Part shown: positions 25,190 to 35,341 of the stretch, one piece after another
Layout: every line of letters starts with the position of its first letter
Numbering within the stretch: position 1 is the first letter of the stretch
NCBI RefSeq assembly: GCF_001399975.1
Contig: NZ_LKBD01000021.1
Span: 1-64,000, forward strand
DNA from: Pseudoalteromonas sp. P1-9
Lineage (GTDB): Bacteria > Pseudomonadota > Gammaproteobacteria > Enterobacterales > Alteromonadaceae
Length of the DNA: 64,000 nt
Direction of reading: 5' to 3'
The notes under the pieces: model-generated
The model's input: only the letters and a program-made list of their open reading frames with translations
What the model was told of the DNA's origin: nothing
Database searches by the model: none
Translations under genes and position numbers: made by a program

Positions 25190-28100
25190 TTAAGACACAA
25201 TGATGTCTTTATCATCTTCTGTTAATACAGTTTTTGGCTCTTCAAAGGAGTCATCAATCGACTTTAATTGCTTTGAAACAGCGTCAACTTTATTCCAAAC
25301 ATCATGGTCGAGCCTTACTTTGTGTTGCATAACTTTAAGCACAGGTAGTAGTGAAGCGTCAATTGTTTGGGCCACGGCCGCTACTGCTTCAGCCACTTTA
25401 GGATCGGTATGATTATCGACAGTGACTTTTGGCGAAATAGTTGAAAGTGCCACAATTAATTGCTCAAGGGTCTGTTGTGATAAGGTTTGCTGCGTTTCTA
25501 TTGCCTTGCTTATTGTGGCTAATTGTTGGTTGATATCATCGCTTTGAGTTTGGCTATTTTGCACAATGGTTTGCAATTGCGTTAGTAATGATTCGTTAAC
25601 ATCATTCGTTGCATCCCTTTCCAAACTTTGTTGCTGCACGTCAGCAAGGTTTTTCAATGTTAGCGCAAGCGCACTTGCATTTTGCTGTGTTTGTTGACTG
25701 CACGTTAACTGTTCTTGGTTTTGCTGAGTGATTTTATCTAGCAGGGTGTTACGCGTTGATGCAACTTCGTTTTGTTTGCTCAAGTTGTTAAGCATGTTTT
25801 CGTGTGATTCAGCAAGTTTTGCAAGCTGATTTTCTATTTCGCTTAATTTTGGTGTCTTGAGCGTTTCAATTAGACTTTGCAGCTTTTCAAGATGGTGGCC
25901 TTTACTTTCATTGCTTTGACTTAACTCGACTGCGATTTGTGATAGCGAGTCATTACTGTTATTGCGTGTCAACGTTTCAAGTAATATGTCATTTTGCTGA
26001 TTGACTGAATGTGCTGTATTGTCTTGTGCTAAGGCCAACTTGGCAAGTAATTGCTCTACATTTTCAAGTCTAGGTTTAGCAATCGCGCTAGTGAGGTTTG
26101 CGAACATATCAGGATATTCTGCACTGTGCTCATTGCGCTGAGTGAGAATGTTTGCAATGTTATCAAGCGTATCGTCGTTGTTATTTTTAGCAATATTTTT
26201 AGCAATCAGAGCAAGTGAATCTTGATACGGTGTGTTTGCTAATTGTTCAGATAAAGCAGATGCTAGCGTTTCAAATGATTGCGAACTATCAAGCTTTGCG
26301 AGTGAGTCACTTAGCGCCGTAAATTGTTCAGCGTAGTTATGCATTAGGGTGTTTGCATTTAATTTCTCGCCTATTTGCTCGAGTGAACTATGCACATTAG
26401 CGAGCTGCTCAACAGCCATCATTTCAGCGCTTCCAGCTTGGTCAAGTTTGTTTTTACTGCTGTAATCTTTTTTTATCTGCAGCCAACGCTGATTGTCTTG
26501 TTCACTCAGTGTGCCACGCAATTCAGCGAGTTTCAGCAGGTTTTCTTCGCTGCCTTTACTCAATGTTTGAGCTTCACCGCGGTAATGATCTTGAATTAAA
26601 TTTTCTAGCTCTTCATCATTCATTGCCGCTACGATTTTCTCTGCCATTTTGTTCATATTTCGGTAGCTGCCTTGCAGTTTAAATGGCGGTTCGGTGCGAT
26701 AGCTATCATCTTGTGCTGCAGACGCGATGTATTGGGCATTCACTTTCAACACGGTATTTCTTACGTGCATTAGCTTGTCTAGTACTGCGGTAATTTCATT
26801 CGCTTCTGCTTGTGAATATCCATATTCTAGCTCGTTTAGAGAGATGTCTTCACCTTGGCAAATACGCACAAATTTATACAGGTCTTGCATATTACGGTTA
26901 GCAAGTGGCGCAAGTACAGCGTTTGAGGTCAGTGAGTTTTCAATAAAACTCATGGCAAATTCTTGTTCACAACCAGCTAAGGTGTCACCTAAATTATAAA
27001 TGTCCGCACGGTTTGCAAGCATGTCTGGAATTTTAAATGATTCACCTGATTCTGTGTATGGGTTACCCGCCATCACAATGGAGAACTTTTTGCCGCGCAG
27101 ATCATAGGTTTTACTTTTGCCATTCCAAACGCCATCTATTCGTCTAGAACCATCACACAAGGAGATAAATTTTTGCAAAAATTCAGGATTTGTATGTTGA
27201 ATATCATCGAGATACAACATCACGTTATTACCCATTTCAAAGCTTTGATTTATCTTTTCGATTTCTTTTGCAGCTGTGGCGTTAATTGCTTGTGCGGGAT
27301 CAAGTGATACTTGGTCGTGCCCAATTGACGGGCAGTTTACTTTAACGAATGTTAAACCTAAGCGGTTGGCAATGTATTCGATCAAGGTGGTTTTACCGTA
27401 ACCCGGTGGCGAAATAAGCAGTAACATGCCCATTAAATCAGTGCGTTTATTTTTACCAGACGCGCCAATCTGCTTTGCTAAATTATCACCGATAATTGGA
27501 AAATAAACTTGATCTATTAGCTGGTTACGAACAAACGAACTGAGTGGCTTAGCCTTAAACTCATCTAATTGTAACTTATCTTTTTGTAACGTAATGACTT
27601 CCTTTCTAAGCGCATGGTATTGCTCGAAACGTGGCACTACATCGCTACTATAATGGCTTAAGCGTTGATTAAACTCAGCATAATCGAGCAACATGATTTG
27701 TTCTTTAACCCGTGCATGCTGTCCCATTAGGCCCGTTACTCGAGTTTCGATTTTGCTGTCGATTTTAACAAACGTTGCTTGGTATTGGTGGCTAAATAAT
27801 ACGTAACTTGCAGCTTCAATCGCAGTGTGAGTATCGACTTCGTTTGCTTTACAGTACGCATTCAACCAATTAATTATTAGTGCCGCTTGGTCATCAAAAG
27901 TGTTTAGTTTGCTAACAGTGTCAGCTAATGTATGCCAAAAAAGTTTGCTTTTAGCTGAACCAATAAATTGCTCAGCTGCCGTTTTTGCCTGTGTGGTGAT
28001 AGTAAACTGTAGAGACTCATTTGGCATGCTAGCAAGCTCAGCTATCAAGTAGTCTGCAGCAAGAGCATAAGAGGTCTCCCCAAGCAATGGTGTGGCAGTT

Positions 28101-31100
28101 ACTAAATTTTCACTAAATTGTTCAAGCTGTTCTGTTAGTTGATTTGCCAGTGAAAGCTTAAATTGATCATTGCCAAATTCGTCACTCATTAGCTGGCTAT
28201 TTTGCGCTTGGCTTTTAAGCGTATCACGTTCAATTTCAGTCAAAGAGATAAACAATGATTGCGCTAAAAAGCGGGCTGAAACTGGAAATGTCAGCAAGCC
28301 TAAACTCTGTTGTTGAGATAATAAATTGTGCAAGATAATAGCTGCATCATGATCATGAATGCCTTTGTCGTAGCTTTCTTGATATCTTGGCTCGGCAAAT
28401 TTTTGAACTAACGGTAATAACTGAGATTCTTGTTGCGCTGAAACTAAGCGTTCTAATGTGAGCCCCTGATGTTGCTTTCTCGCTGCGCTAAGGATCTGAT
28501 ATGCCAAATACTCTGCGCGATAAACTTGGCTATTTTCAGAAATTAAAGACTGTTGCCATATTTCTTGGCAAGCGAGCATTTTTATTGACGTGTCGGGGTC
28601 GGTAATTGGTTCAAAGTAATCTGTTCCAGTGAGGTGGAACATAAGTGCATCGTCACGTGGTAGCAGCGTTAAATCGAGTACTTGATTGTTAACACTGAAT
28701 ACGTGTTTACCAATACTTACAGTATTACCACCGTCTGTATAAATGTCTTGTTTGTCTCGCAGCGTGCGAATACCTTGGTCGCGCGTGGCTTTGAGCTTGG
28801 CTTCTAGATCATCTGCACGAATTTCGTCGCCGAGAGATTGCAGTTCTTTTATTAGTTTACGCAGCTTGCCTATCATTGGGTCGCCAGCGAAATAACTGTT
28901 TAGCGCGTCGAGCTCATTAAAACTAGATAGCCTACGAGTTACGCCTTGTAAGATACGTTCTGCGGCATTAGTCAGTGATAGGGCGCGACGTTGTTGTTCA
29001 TCAAGTAGCTTTTGTTTATGTGCTTCAAAGCTTTCATAAACGTCATCGCGTTTTGCGATAATTTCAGCTAAATATTCATCATGATCACTGAAAAGTGATT
29101 CAAGCTCTTCTAATTGGATCAGTAAACGAGATAACTGCTCATCACATTCTTGTGGTGTATTGGCGCTATTTAATGCGCCTGTGATACTTTGCGAAAAGAG
29201 TTTAAAACGCGCGGCAAATTCTGCTTTTGCTTCGACTGAACCTAAGCTTTTACGTCTTATTTCAATACTGGCTTTTGCGCGATTTACGAGCGCATAAACA
29301 CTGCTTATATCTTCTAAAATTTGAGTGCGCACACGGCTATCATCAATCTCTAGGTCAAGCATCGTGTGATTGAGTAAATCAAGCTCTGCAGCCAATGCAT
29401 CTAGTTTGCCAAGGAAGTCATTAAGCTCAGTTACTCCCTCACTTTTTTCACTTAACTCGGAAATTTCATCAAGTTGTTTATGATAAGGCGCTAGCGCTTC
29501 TGCTTTTTGTAAGAACGATGCGGTAGCATTGCTTAGCTGTGTTTCTTGCGCTGTGATGTTGTTTTGCAGCTGGGTGAGCGCAGCGATATCAATGTATTTC
29601 ACATCTTCAAGACTGATAACTTTACCGCTTAGCTGCTTGAGTGTCGCAAGGCTTGCAACAAATTGATTCGCGAATTTAAAACTATCAGGGCGAATTTCTT
29701 TTAGTGCATTGTTTATTTGTAGTTCGATGTCATTAAGCGCTTCTTTGGCTTTGTTTTGAATTTGAGTGATTTTCTCAAACTCATCGAGCACTTGTTCTGC
29801 AGTTTCAAGTACGTTGTGCAGTTTGCTGTTTAGTTTTTCGAACTCTTTTTTGCTTAACCAATGATAACGGTCGAAAATGGCACGTGCTAAGGCAATAAGA
29901 TCTTCATAGTGATTTTGTGTTGCGCTCTGTTCTTGGATAGCTCTACAGACACTGAATAAATCTGAAATACCACGCACCAAATCGGGGTTACCAATCTTAC
30001 CAAAGGTACCTGTTGGTGCAGGCGCGCTCGCTGCATACTCAGCCGATACGAAGGGGCTTTGCCAAATTTGCAATGGATGTACACGTTCAGCTTCGTCTTT
30101 TTCGGCTTTAAAAGTAACAGTTAAGCCATCTTGGTAAACGCCATAGCCGTGACAATAAATAGGGTTTTGCAGATTTTTTTCAATGATATTATAAGCGAAT
30201 AGGGCATAACGGCCCTCGCTTGGCTCATAAAATATATACAGTACATCTTCACCATTAGGTGAGCGCAACTGTTTATGAAACTCTAAGTCGTTTAGTTTAT
30301 CTTCGAAGTAGCGTGATTGTCCTGATTGCAGGTAATAACCACCGGGATAAATAATCCCATGGTCTTCTGGTAAAGACACGCAGGCATGCGCCAGGGCATC
30401 TTGCCGCACAATCGATTGGCTACGTGTATTGTAAATATAGTAACGAACGATTTTTTCGCGATAAGGCAATATTCTTAGCAGCACGAGATCACCAACAATG
30501 GCATAGTCTAAATTGCAATCAGCTAATGACTGATTTTTGTCTTCGAGGGACTCTTGGTAGATACCCTGGCCAGAATTAGTGTTGTTTTCAACTTTGAAAG
30601 TAAGCGCTCCACCTTTGGTATCGATGAAGATTTTATCACGCACGTTTATATGCGGGTGAGTGCCTTCAATATGGTTTTCACGCGAGGTTTTTTCCCATTC
30701 AAAATCGTAGTCTTGGCGATTTTGAATGTCTCTTTCGCCGCGGTTGTCGATATAGTTTAAGGTGTTATCGTTTTCGATTTGCCAACGAAACACTCTAACG
30801 TCGCTGAGCTTGTCACCGATTTGGAATAGGGCATAGAGTTTGCCATGTTGGACAAACAAATGTTGTAGCTTTGCTTCTTTGTAATAAGTATAAAGTTCCT
30901 CAAAGTCACGAATAAAACGGCTATCCGTTAAAAAACGGGTATCGCTTGGGTAGTTATCGACCTCAAAATGGTCATCCACTATGGTTAGCTTTTGTACGCT
31001 AAATACATCGTGAATACTGGTTTGTTTCTTCAAACCGATGAACACGTTGTAAGCGAATATTAATTTGTCGCCAATGATCACAATGTCTCGAGGAACACAG

Positions 31101-31285
31101 TTATTTTCGGTACGTACGCGTACGCGGCCTTTAACCTGTAGCTCGGTACTGCCAAAGCTATCAATACGTTGATGATTAATGGCATTAACTGATGATTTTA
31201 AATCACTTCCTAGGTTGCTTAGGCGGCGCTTAATAAGATCGTATGATCCTTGTTCTAAAGCGGATTGTTGTGTTTGTTCCGTCAT
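25190..31285 (-). CDS. Giant AAA ATPase (DUF3686 / 'DNA repair ATPase' type)
   Basis: A 2031-residue protein, the largest in the window. The N-terminal third (about 50-450) is a beta-rich region matching the DUF3686-type domain, next is a long coiled coil (about 450-830), a helical region, and an AAA+ domain near 1280-1480: Walker A SPPGYGKTT (about 1290), Walker B VMLYLDDIQ (about 1355), sensor-like IVMAGNPYTESG (about 1403) and an ANRADIYNLGD segment. The C-terminal 400 residues are an irregular repeat of about 40-50 residues (LA..NT..N..LL), probably coiled coil. The common name 'DNA repair ATPase' has little support. It lies downstream of flotillin, separated by a hairpin, and its neighbours all point to membrane integrity. 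No signal peptide is seen. Confidence 0.85.
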   Translation of the reverse strand: MTEQTQQSALEQGSYDLIKRRLSNLGSDLKSSVNAINHQRIDSFGSTELQVKGRVRVRTENNCVPRDIVIIGDKLIFAYNVFIGLKKQTSIHDVFSVQKLTIVDDHFEVDNYPSDTRFLTDSRFIRDFEELYTYYKEAKLQHLFVQHGKLYALFQIGDKLSDVRVFRWQIENDNTLNYIDNRGERDIQNRQDYDFEWEKTSRENHIEGTHPHINVRDKIFIDTKGGALTFKVENNTNSGQGIYQESLEDKNQSLADCNLDYAIVGDLVLLRILPYREKIVRYYIYNTRSQSIVRQDALAHACVSLPEDHGIIYPGGYYLQSGQSRYFEDKLNDLEFHKQLRSPNGEDVLYIFYEPSEGRYALFAYNIIEKNLQNPIYCHGYGVYQDGLTVTFKAEKDEAERVHPLQIWQSPFVSAEYAASAPAPTGTFGKIGNPDLVRGISDLFSVCRAIQEQSATQNHYEDLIALARAIFDRYHWLSKKEFEKLNSKLHNVLETAEQVLDEFEKITQIQNKAKEALNDIELQINNALKEIRPDSFKFANQFVASLATLKQLSGKVISLEDVKYIDIAALTQLQNNITAQETQLSNATASFLQKAEALAPYHKQLDEISELSEKSEGVTELNDFLGKLDALAAELDLLNHTMLDLEIDDSRVRTQILEDISSVYALVNRAKASIEIRRKSLGSVEAKAEFAARFKLFSQSITGALNSANTPQECDEQLSRLLIQLEELESLFSDHDEYLAEIIAKRDDVYESFEAHKQKLLDEQQRRALSLTNAAERILQGVTRRLSSFNELDALNSYFAGDPMIGKLRKLIKELQSLGDEIRADDLEAKLKATRDQGIRTLRDKQDIYTDGGNTVSIGKHVFSVNNQVLDLTLLPRDDALMFHLTGTDYFEPITDPDTSIKMLACQEIWQQSLISENSQVYRAEYLAYQILSAARKQHQGLTLERLVSAQQESQLLPLVQKFAEPRYQESYDKGIHDHDAAIILHNLLSQQQSLGLLTFPVSARFLAQSLFISLTEIERDTLKSQAQNSQLMSDEFGNDQFKLSLANQLTEQLEQFSENLVTATPLLGETSYALAADYLIAELASMPNESLQFTITTQAKTAAEQFIGSAKSKLFWHTLADTVSKLNTFDDQAALIINWLNAYCKANEVDTHTAIEAASYVLFSHQYQATFVKIDSKIETRVTGLMGQHARVKEQIMLLDYAEFNQRLSHYSSDVVPRFEQYHALRKEVITLQKDKLQLDEFKAKPLSSFVRNQLIDQVYFPIIGDNLAKQIGASGKNKRTDLMGMLLLISPPGYGKTTLIEYIANRLGLTFVKVNCPSIGHDQVSLDPAQAINATAAKEIEKINQSFEMGNNVMLYLDDIQHTNPEFLQKFISLCDGSRRIDGVWNGKSKTYDLRGKKFSIVMAGNPYTESGESFKIPDMLANRADIYNLGDTLAGCEQEFAMSFIENSLTSNAVLAPLANRNMQDLYKFVRICQGEDISLNELEYGYSQAEANEITAVLDKLMHVRNTVLKVNAQYIASAAQDDSYRTEPPFKLQGSYRNMNKMAEKIVAAMNDEELENLIQDHYRGEAQTLSKGSEENLLKLAELRGTLSEQDNQRWLQIKKDYSSKNKLDQAGSAEMMAVEQLANVHSSLEQIGEKLNANTLMHNYAEQFTALSDSLAKLDSSQSFETLASALSEQLANTPYQDSLALIAKNIAKNNNDDTLDNIANILTQRNEHSAEYPDMFANLTSAIAKPRLENVEQLLAKLALAQDNTAHSVNQQNDILLETLTRNNSNDSLSQIAVELSQSNESKGHHLEKLQSLIETLKTPKLSEIENQLAKLAESHENMLNNLSKQNEVASTRNTLLDKITQQNQEQLTCSQQTQQNASALALTLKNLADVQQQSLERDATNDVNESLLTQLQTIVQNSQTQSDDINQQLATISKAIETQQTLSQQTLEQLIVALSTISPKVTVDNHTDPKVAEAVAAVAQTIDASLLPVLKVMQHKVRLDHDVWNKVDAVSKQLKSIDDSFEEPKTVLTEDDKDIIVS

Positions 31286-31322
31286 TTACCAATGTGTCCT
31301 GAAAAAATTGCCTTAGAGTGCG

Positions 31323-31342
31323 AGGCGCGCAGATGCGCGCCT
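31323..31342 (-). other. GC-rich hairpin between flotillin and ATPase genes
   Basis: AGGCGCGC-agat-GCGCGCCT lies between the flotillin stop and the ATPase start on the minus strand. There is no T run, so it is more likely a processing or attenuation structure that sets the ratio of the two products than a full terminator. Confidence 0.5.
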
Positions 31343-31358
31343 TATTTATAGTGCTTTA

Positions 31359-33449
31359 CTAGTCTTGTGTTTCGAGTTTTTGAGTTTGCTTTAAATCAAC
31401 GCCTAGTAGCGAGAGCAACTGAGATTTTTGTGCATCGCTTGAGTTTGATAATTGGCTTAATAACTTACTCATATTAATGTTTTTTAGGGTTTCAGATGAT
31501 TCATTGGCACCGGCAAGTACCCCTTTTAAATCTTCTACTAAGTTACGTTCACCGGTTAAATGGTCTTTAAATACGGTTTGGACTACCTGACTCTCGTCAA
31601 CTAGGCCATCAATTGATTTACCAAGGGTGATGGCTTTCATAAATTGATTAAAGAACTGACCGTCGCCACCCATAATATTGATATCTGCATTACCCAATGT
31701 TTGCGCTAATACTTCGGCTTGATGTGCTGCGATATCTTTACTCGCATCAATCTTTGCAAGTGTTAGTTCTTTTTGTTGTGCTAGTTGCAATGAGAAGGTC
31801 TCATAATCGCGCGCTTCTTGATTCATTGCATTTAGCGCTTCTAACTTCTCTTGTAAGCCTTTAGCTTCTGCCGTCATTTTAAGTTCAAGGGTGTCGGCCT
31901 CAGCTTGTCCCTGCTGTTTCACTGCCTCTGCCATTGCTGTTTGCACTTCAGCCTCGGCGTTACCAATTTCGCGTTTACCTTGTGCTTCAGCCTCGAATTG
32001 TTGTCTTAACTTAGTTGCATCAACTTCACCTTGGATCGCTTCTGCTTCTGCTTTTGCCTTAATAACATCTGCTTCAGCAAGGCCTTTGGCAGCGATTTCA
32101 GTTTGCTCAGCTTCCGCCATAATCTTAATTGATTCAGCTTTTTGGTGTGCAACTCGAAGGTCCGCCTCTGCCATTTTTTCAAGCTCACGCACTTTGTATT
32201 CAGCGGCTTGCTCTTTTGCTTTCGCTGACTCAATGTCCTTTACTAATGCCTCTTCGGCCTCCGCTTTAGCGCGGATCACGATTGCTTCTTTTTCTCGCTC
32301 TGCTGCGGCGATAGTTTGTACATCTCTGATCCGTTCTTGCTCTTCAGCTACGGTTTTTTCTACTGCGACGCGATCGCGTTGTACTTCGGCTATCTCTTTA
32401 CGTTCAACTTCGAGCGCTTTTTCTTTATTGATGCGCAAAATTTCTATTTCTTTCTCGCGATCAATTTCTTCAACTTGACGCGCACGAGTTACTTTTTCTT
32501 CTTCAATAGCAAGAACACGTAGGCGGTTTTGCTCTGCGATATCAATCTCACGCTGCTTATTTTGCTCCGCAATGGCGATTTGCTCATCTGCCGCAACGCG
32601 AGCTTCTTCCGCTTTGATGCGTTCTTCATGTTTAACACGCTCAACTTCAGCAGTTTCACGTGCACGCACGGTTTCGATTTCACGCTGTTGTTTTGCGAGC
32701 ACATCTTCGCGTTGGCGCTCAATTTCTTTCGATTTTTCAAGTGCAGCCTGGTTTTGGTGCTCAATACGGATTTTTTCATCACATTTTAGTTGGTTAGTTT
32801 CAACATTTTGTTGTGCTGTTTTTTCCGTGATGCGGCGAATACCCTCTGAATCGAGAATATTATTTGGGTCGAGCATTTCAATTTTAGTTTGCTCTAAATA
32901 ATCAATTGCGACATCTTCAAGCGTGTAGCCAGATAAGTCTTGGCCGATAACTTCTTTAATTTTATCGCGGAACATATCACGTTGAGTAAACAGTTCTTCA
33001 AATTCTAGTTGCTTACCAACTGTTTTGAGTGCTTCTGAAAATTTGGCTTCAAACAATTCTTGCAGTGTTTCAGGCTGTGAGGCTCGAGAACAGCCTACTT
33101 GTTTTGCTACGCGTAGAATGTCTTCTTTACTTTCATTAACGCGAATATAAAAGGTAATGGCGATATCTGCACGAATGTTATCTTTACAAATTAGACCGCT
33201 GCTTTCACGGCGATCTAATACCATGCGTTTTGTGGAAATATCCATGGCTTCCATTTTATGGATGACAGGATAGACAATACCACCAGTTGTTGTGACATCT
33301 GGTTCGTTTTTCATTTTATTGATGATAAGAGCTTGGCCTTGCTCAACTTTTCGGTAGAACTTGCCAATAATAAGTAAGATGCTAAAAATAATAGCAACTG
33401 CAATGCCTGCAATCGTCAGGATTGGCATTATGTTGTCTAAAAATTCCAT
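31359..33449 (-). CDS. Flotillin/SPFH-domain protein (YqiK-like)
   Basis: A 696-residue membrane scaffold protein. One N-terminal TM segment (about 8-30), an SPFH/band-7 domain (about 35-215: GQALIINKMKNEPDVTTTGGIVYPVIHKMEAMDIS), a very long alpha-helical stalk rich in A, E, K and R (about 220-560) and a C-terminal tail with FFNQFMKAITLG. It resembles E. coli YqiK but is longer (553 in E. coli). Flotillins form rings or cages in membrane microdomains. The gene lies 38 bases downstream of the YqiJ-like gene, as in E. coli yqiJK, which supports a two-protein complex. Confidence 0.92.
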   Translation of the reverse strand: MEFLDNIMPILTIAGIAVAIIFSILLIIGKFYRKVEQGQALIINKMKNEPDVTTTGGIVYPVIHKMEAMDISTKRMVLDRRESSGLICKDNIRADIAITFYIRVNESKEDILRVAKQVGCSRASQPETLQELFEAKFSEALKTVGKQLEFEELFTQRDMFRDKIKEVIGQDLSGYTLEDVAIDYLEQTKIEMLDPNNILDSEGIRRITEKTAQQNVETNQLKCDEKIRIEHQNQAALEKSKEIERQREDVLAKQQREIETVRARETAEVERVKHEERIKAEEARVAADEQIAIAEQNKQREIDIAEQNRLRVLAIEEEKVTRARQVEEIDREKEIEILRINKEKALEVERKEIAEVQRDRVAVEKTVAEEQERIRDVQTIAAAEREKEAIVIRAKAEAEEALVKDIESAKAKEQAAEYKVRELEKMAEADLRVAHQKAESIKIMAEAEQTEIAAKGLAEADVIKAKAEAEAIQGEVDATKLRQQFEAEAQGKREIGNAEAEVQTAMAEAVKQQGQAEADTLELKMTAEAKGLQEKLEALNAMNQEARDYETFSLQLAQQKELTLAKIDASKDIAAHQAEVLAQTLGNADINIMGGDGQFFNQFMKAITLGKSIDGLVDESQVVQTVFKDHLTGERNLVEDLKGVLAGANESSETLKNINMSKLLSQLSNSSDAQKSQLLSLLGVDLKQTQKLETQD

Positions 33450-33487
33450 GTTGTTTTCCTGAATTTCCTAGTTATTTAAATATGTTG

Positions 33488-34111
33488 TTACCAAGGCTTA
33501 TCAGCGATAATGTAACTGTGTTGAGTAGCGAGATGATCAATTAATACTGCTTGATCACCTGATTTAAATTGGTTGTCCTGTTCACATCTAACCTCTATTA
33601 GATGCTCTGCGCCATTAAAATAAACACGTGCTTGGCCAAAAGTTTGGGTGACTTTTCCTGTTGCAATTGTGCACTCTAAACCGAGAAGATCGTCGCGAGA
33701 GGTTGCATTTTGACTCTTAAATAATTGTTTTAATGGTTTGATAAAAAGTACGGTAAGTGGAATTGCTGCAATAAAGCAGGCGAGCAGCATAAATGTGCCA
33801 AATACATAAAATAAGATGCCGTTACCTAGCAAAAAGCTAAAAAACATTTGGCAGTAAATACTGAATACCCAGCTGAGCATAATAACGATGCTCAAAGATA
33901 TGGTGAGTGGCACACCGCCAAACGCGGCTTGGAACCAACCAGAATCGACGTTTACGTCTGCATCCGCATCTAGGTCCAGGTCGACTTCTCCTTCGAACAT
34001 ATCTATGTCGGCAAAGCCGATAAGGGTAATAAGCCAGAATAAAATTACAATTACCATTAACAATGTAAAAACACTGCTCGGGAAACTAAATGCGATATTT
34101 AGAAATTCCAT
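33488..34111 (-). CDS. YqiJ-like membrane protein with C-terminal OB/NfeD-like domain
   Basis: A 207-residue inner-membrane protein with three to four TM helices (about 8-30, 65-90, 95-120), an acidic periplasmic loop (DMFEGEVDLDLDADADVNVD) and a C-terminal soluble beta domain (about 140-205: GLECTIATGKVTQTFGQARVYFNGAEHLIEVRCE) of the NfeD/OB type. NfeD proteins are universal partners of SPFH proteins; the E. coli YqiJ-YqiK pair is the direct analogue. It is encoded upstream of flotillin. The acidic loop is unusually rich in D/V repeats. Confidence 0.85.
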   Translation of the reverse strand: MEFLNIAFSFPSSVFTLLMVIVILFWLITLIGFADIDMFEGEVDLDLDADADVNVDSGWFQAAFGGVPLTISLSIVIMLSWVFSIYCQMFFSFLLGNGILFYVFGTFMLLACFIAAIPLTVLFIKPLKQLFKSQNATSRDDLLGLECTIATGKVTQTFGQARVYFNGAEHLIEVRCEQDNQFKSGDQAVLIDHLATQHSYIIADKPW

Positions 34112-34138
34112 ACTTTTTGTCTCAATAAAATGGGTGGA

Positions 34139-34459
34139 TTAGTTTTTTTGTTGTGCGTATTGAATTAATAATTCTGCGACTTTTTGCTTAACTAGGCGTT
34201 TATCGAGAGGCTCTACGTCAAAACGCTTTGCAAGCAAGTGCAATTCATCATCGTTTAGATTGAAGCTTAAACGTTGACGTGTTTTTTTTGATTTTACTTC
34301 TAGGTTTAGGATTCGCCTGATCATATCGGATGGCGTTAATTCGGCATCAATTGCTTGCTTTTTTATGTATTTTTGCGCTTCTGAACTTAAATCAAAAGCG
34401 AGCTGAGTTGCGCGTACAGCTTGTTCTTGTTTTTGCCAGGTATGCTTGTTTTTAATCAC
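34139..34459 (-). CDS. Small protein, possible tandem ribbon-helix-helix regulator
   Basis: A 106-residue basic protein without signal or TM segment. Two halves look alike: RATQLAFDLSSEAQKYIKK (about 16-34) then LTPSDMIRRILNL, and TRQRLSFNLNDDELHLLAKR (about 60-79) then RLVKQKVAELLIQY. Each has a short strand followed by two helices, as in ribbon-helix-helix DNA-binding proteins, which would make a single chain equal to a dimer. This is my reading of the pattern, not an established family. It lies between PspA and the YqiJ-like gene and may regulate the block. Confidence 0.6.
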   Translation of the reverse strand: MIKNKHTWQKQEQAVRATQLAFDLSSEAQKYIKKQAIDAELTPSDMIRRILNLEVKSKKTRQRLSFNLNDDELHLLAKRFDVEPLDKRLVKQKVAELLIQYAQQKN

Positions 34460-34633
34460 GTGTAATCCTTTACGCTTGCAGTTGCAGAATTTTTAATGCC
34501 AAAAATTAAGTTTAAGTAACAAGTAGTTTTATTAATATTACAATTGTATTGTTGTTATTCACCTTGCATAAAGTTAAAAAGCACGTTTAAAATTTATGCA
34601 GTGTAAACAATAAAACAAAATATTTTATGTTAC

Positions 34634-35323
34634 TTAGCCCTGTTTTGCTTTTATGCGCGCCAATATCGCTTGAGTGCGAGAAGCATCTTTGCCAATGCCA
34701 GCCTCATGCAATTTGTTCGCAAGGTCGCAGTTGTTTGTTTCGGCTTCTAATATTTCAGCGGCATTAATTTGGTCTTGCTTGTCAGCCTGGCGTTGTTTTA
34801 TGCGCTCGAGCGACTCTTTTGCTGATGCCATTGAAGAGTTATTGTTTATTAAAGTGTCGTTAACAGCCAAGGTTGCTTTTTGCACGCTTTCAGTTGTTTT
34901 GACCATACTCAACTGACGTTGGTTTTCCTGAATGATTTTTTCAGCTTTTTTAATCTGTTGCTTTAATGCGGCAATGTGGTTTTGAAAGCTTTGTAACACC
35001 TCAACTTGATGTACTTTTTCCTGTTCAAACTCCGCAATTTTTTGTGCAATTTCTAACGCAAGAGGCTCATTATCTTGAGCAAGTGCATGCGCAGCGTAAT
35101 TCTCGTGTTCGCTTATTTTGTTATCAATGGCTTTGATTGCACGATTAGATTGCATTTCTTTTGCCATTACTTGAGTTAGGCCTTTCTTCGCTTGGGTTAG
35201 TGCATTTTTAGCATCAACAATTTCTTGCTCGAAAATACGAATGGCATTTGCATCAATCAACCCTTCACCAACTTCACGAGCGCCGCCCTTGAGGGCTGTA
35301 AATAATTTTTGAAAGATACTCAT
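34634..35323 (-). CDS. PspA/IM30-family protein (YjfJ-like)
   Basis: A 229-residue all-helical coiled-coil protein of the PspA/IM30/ESCRT-III superfamily. The N-terminal amphipathic start MSIFQKLFTALKGGAREVGEGL and the long hairpin AKNALTQAKKGLTQVMAKEMQSNRAIKAIDNKI are typical; the C-terminus ends with a short helix (ASRTQAILARIKAKQG). It would coat damaged inner membrane. The closest style is YjfJ. It follows the DUF2170 gene by 18 bases, the same order as E. coli yjfI-yjfJ, so the pair is conserved. Confidence 0.9.
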   Translation of the reverse strand: MSIFQKLFTALKGGAREVGEGLIDANAIRIFEQEIVDAKNALTQAKKGLTQVMAKEMQSNRAIKAIDNKISEHENYAAHALAQDNEPLALEIAQKIAEFEQEKVHQVEVLQSFQNHIAALKQQIKKAEKIIQENQRQLSMVKTTESVQKATLAVNDTLINNNSSMASAKESLERIKQRQADKQDQINAAEILEAETNNCDLANKLHEAGIGKDASRTQAILARIKAKQG

Positions 35324-35341
35324 AATTCACTCCATTGAAAA

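Noticed and set aside
31891..32901. Open frames antisense to the flotillin stalk (195, 109 and 97 codons)
   Set aside because: They are reverse frames of an alanine/glutamate-rich coiled coil, which produce long alanine/serine-rich open frames by composition alone.
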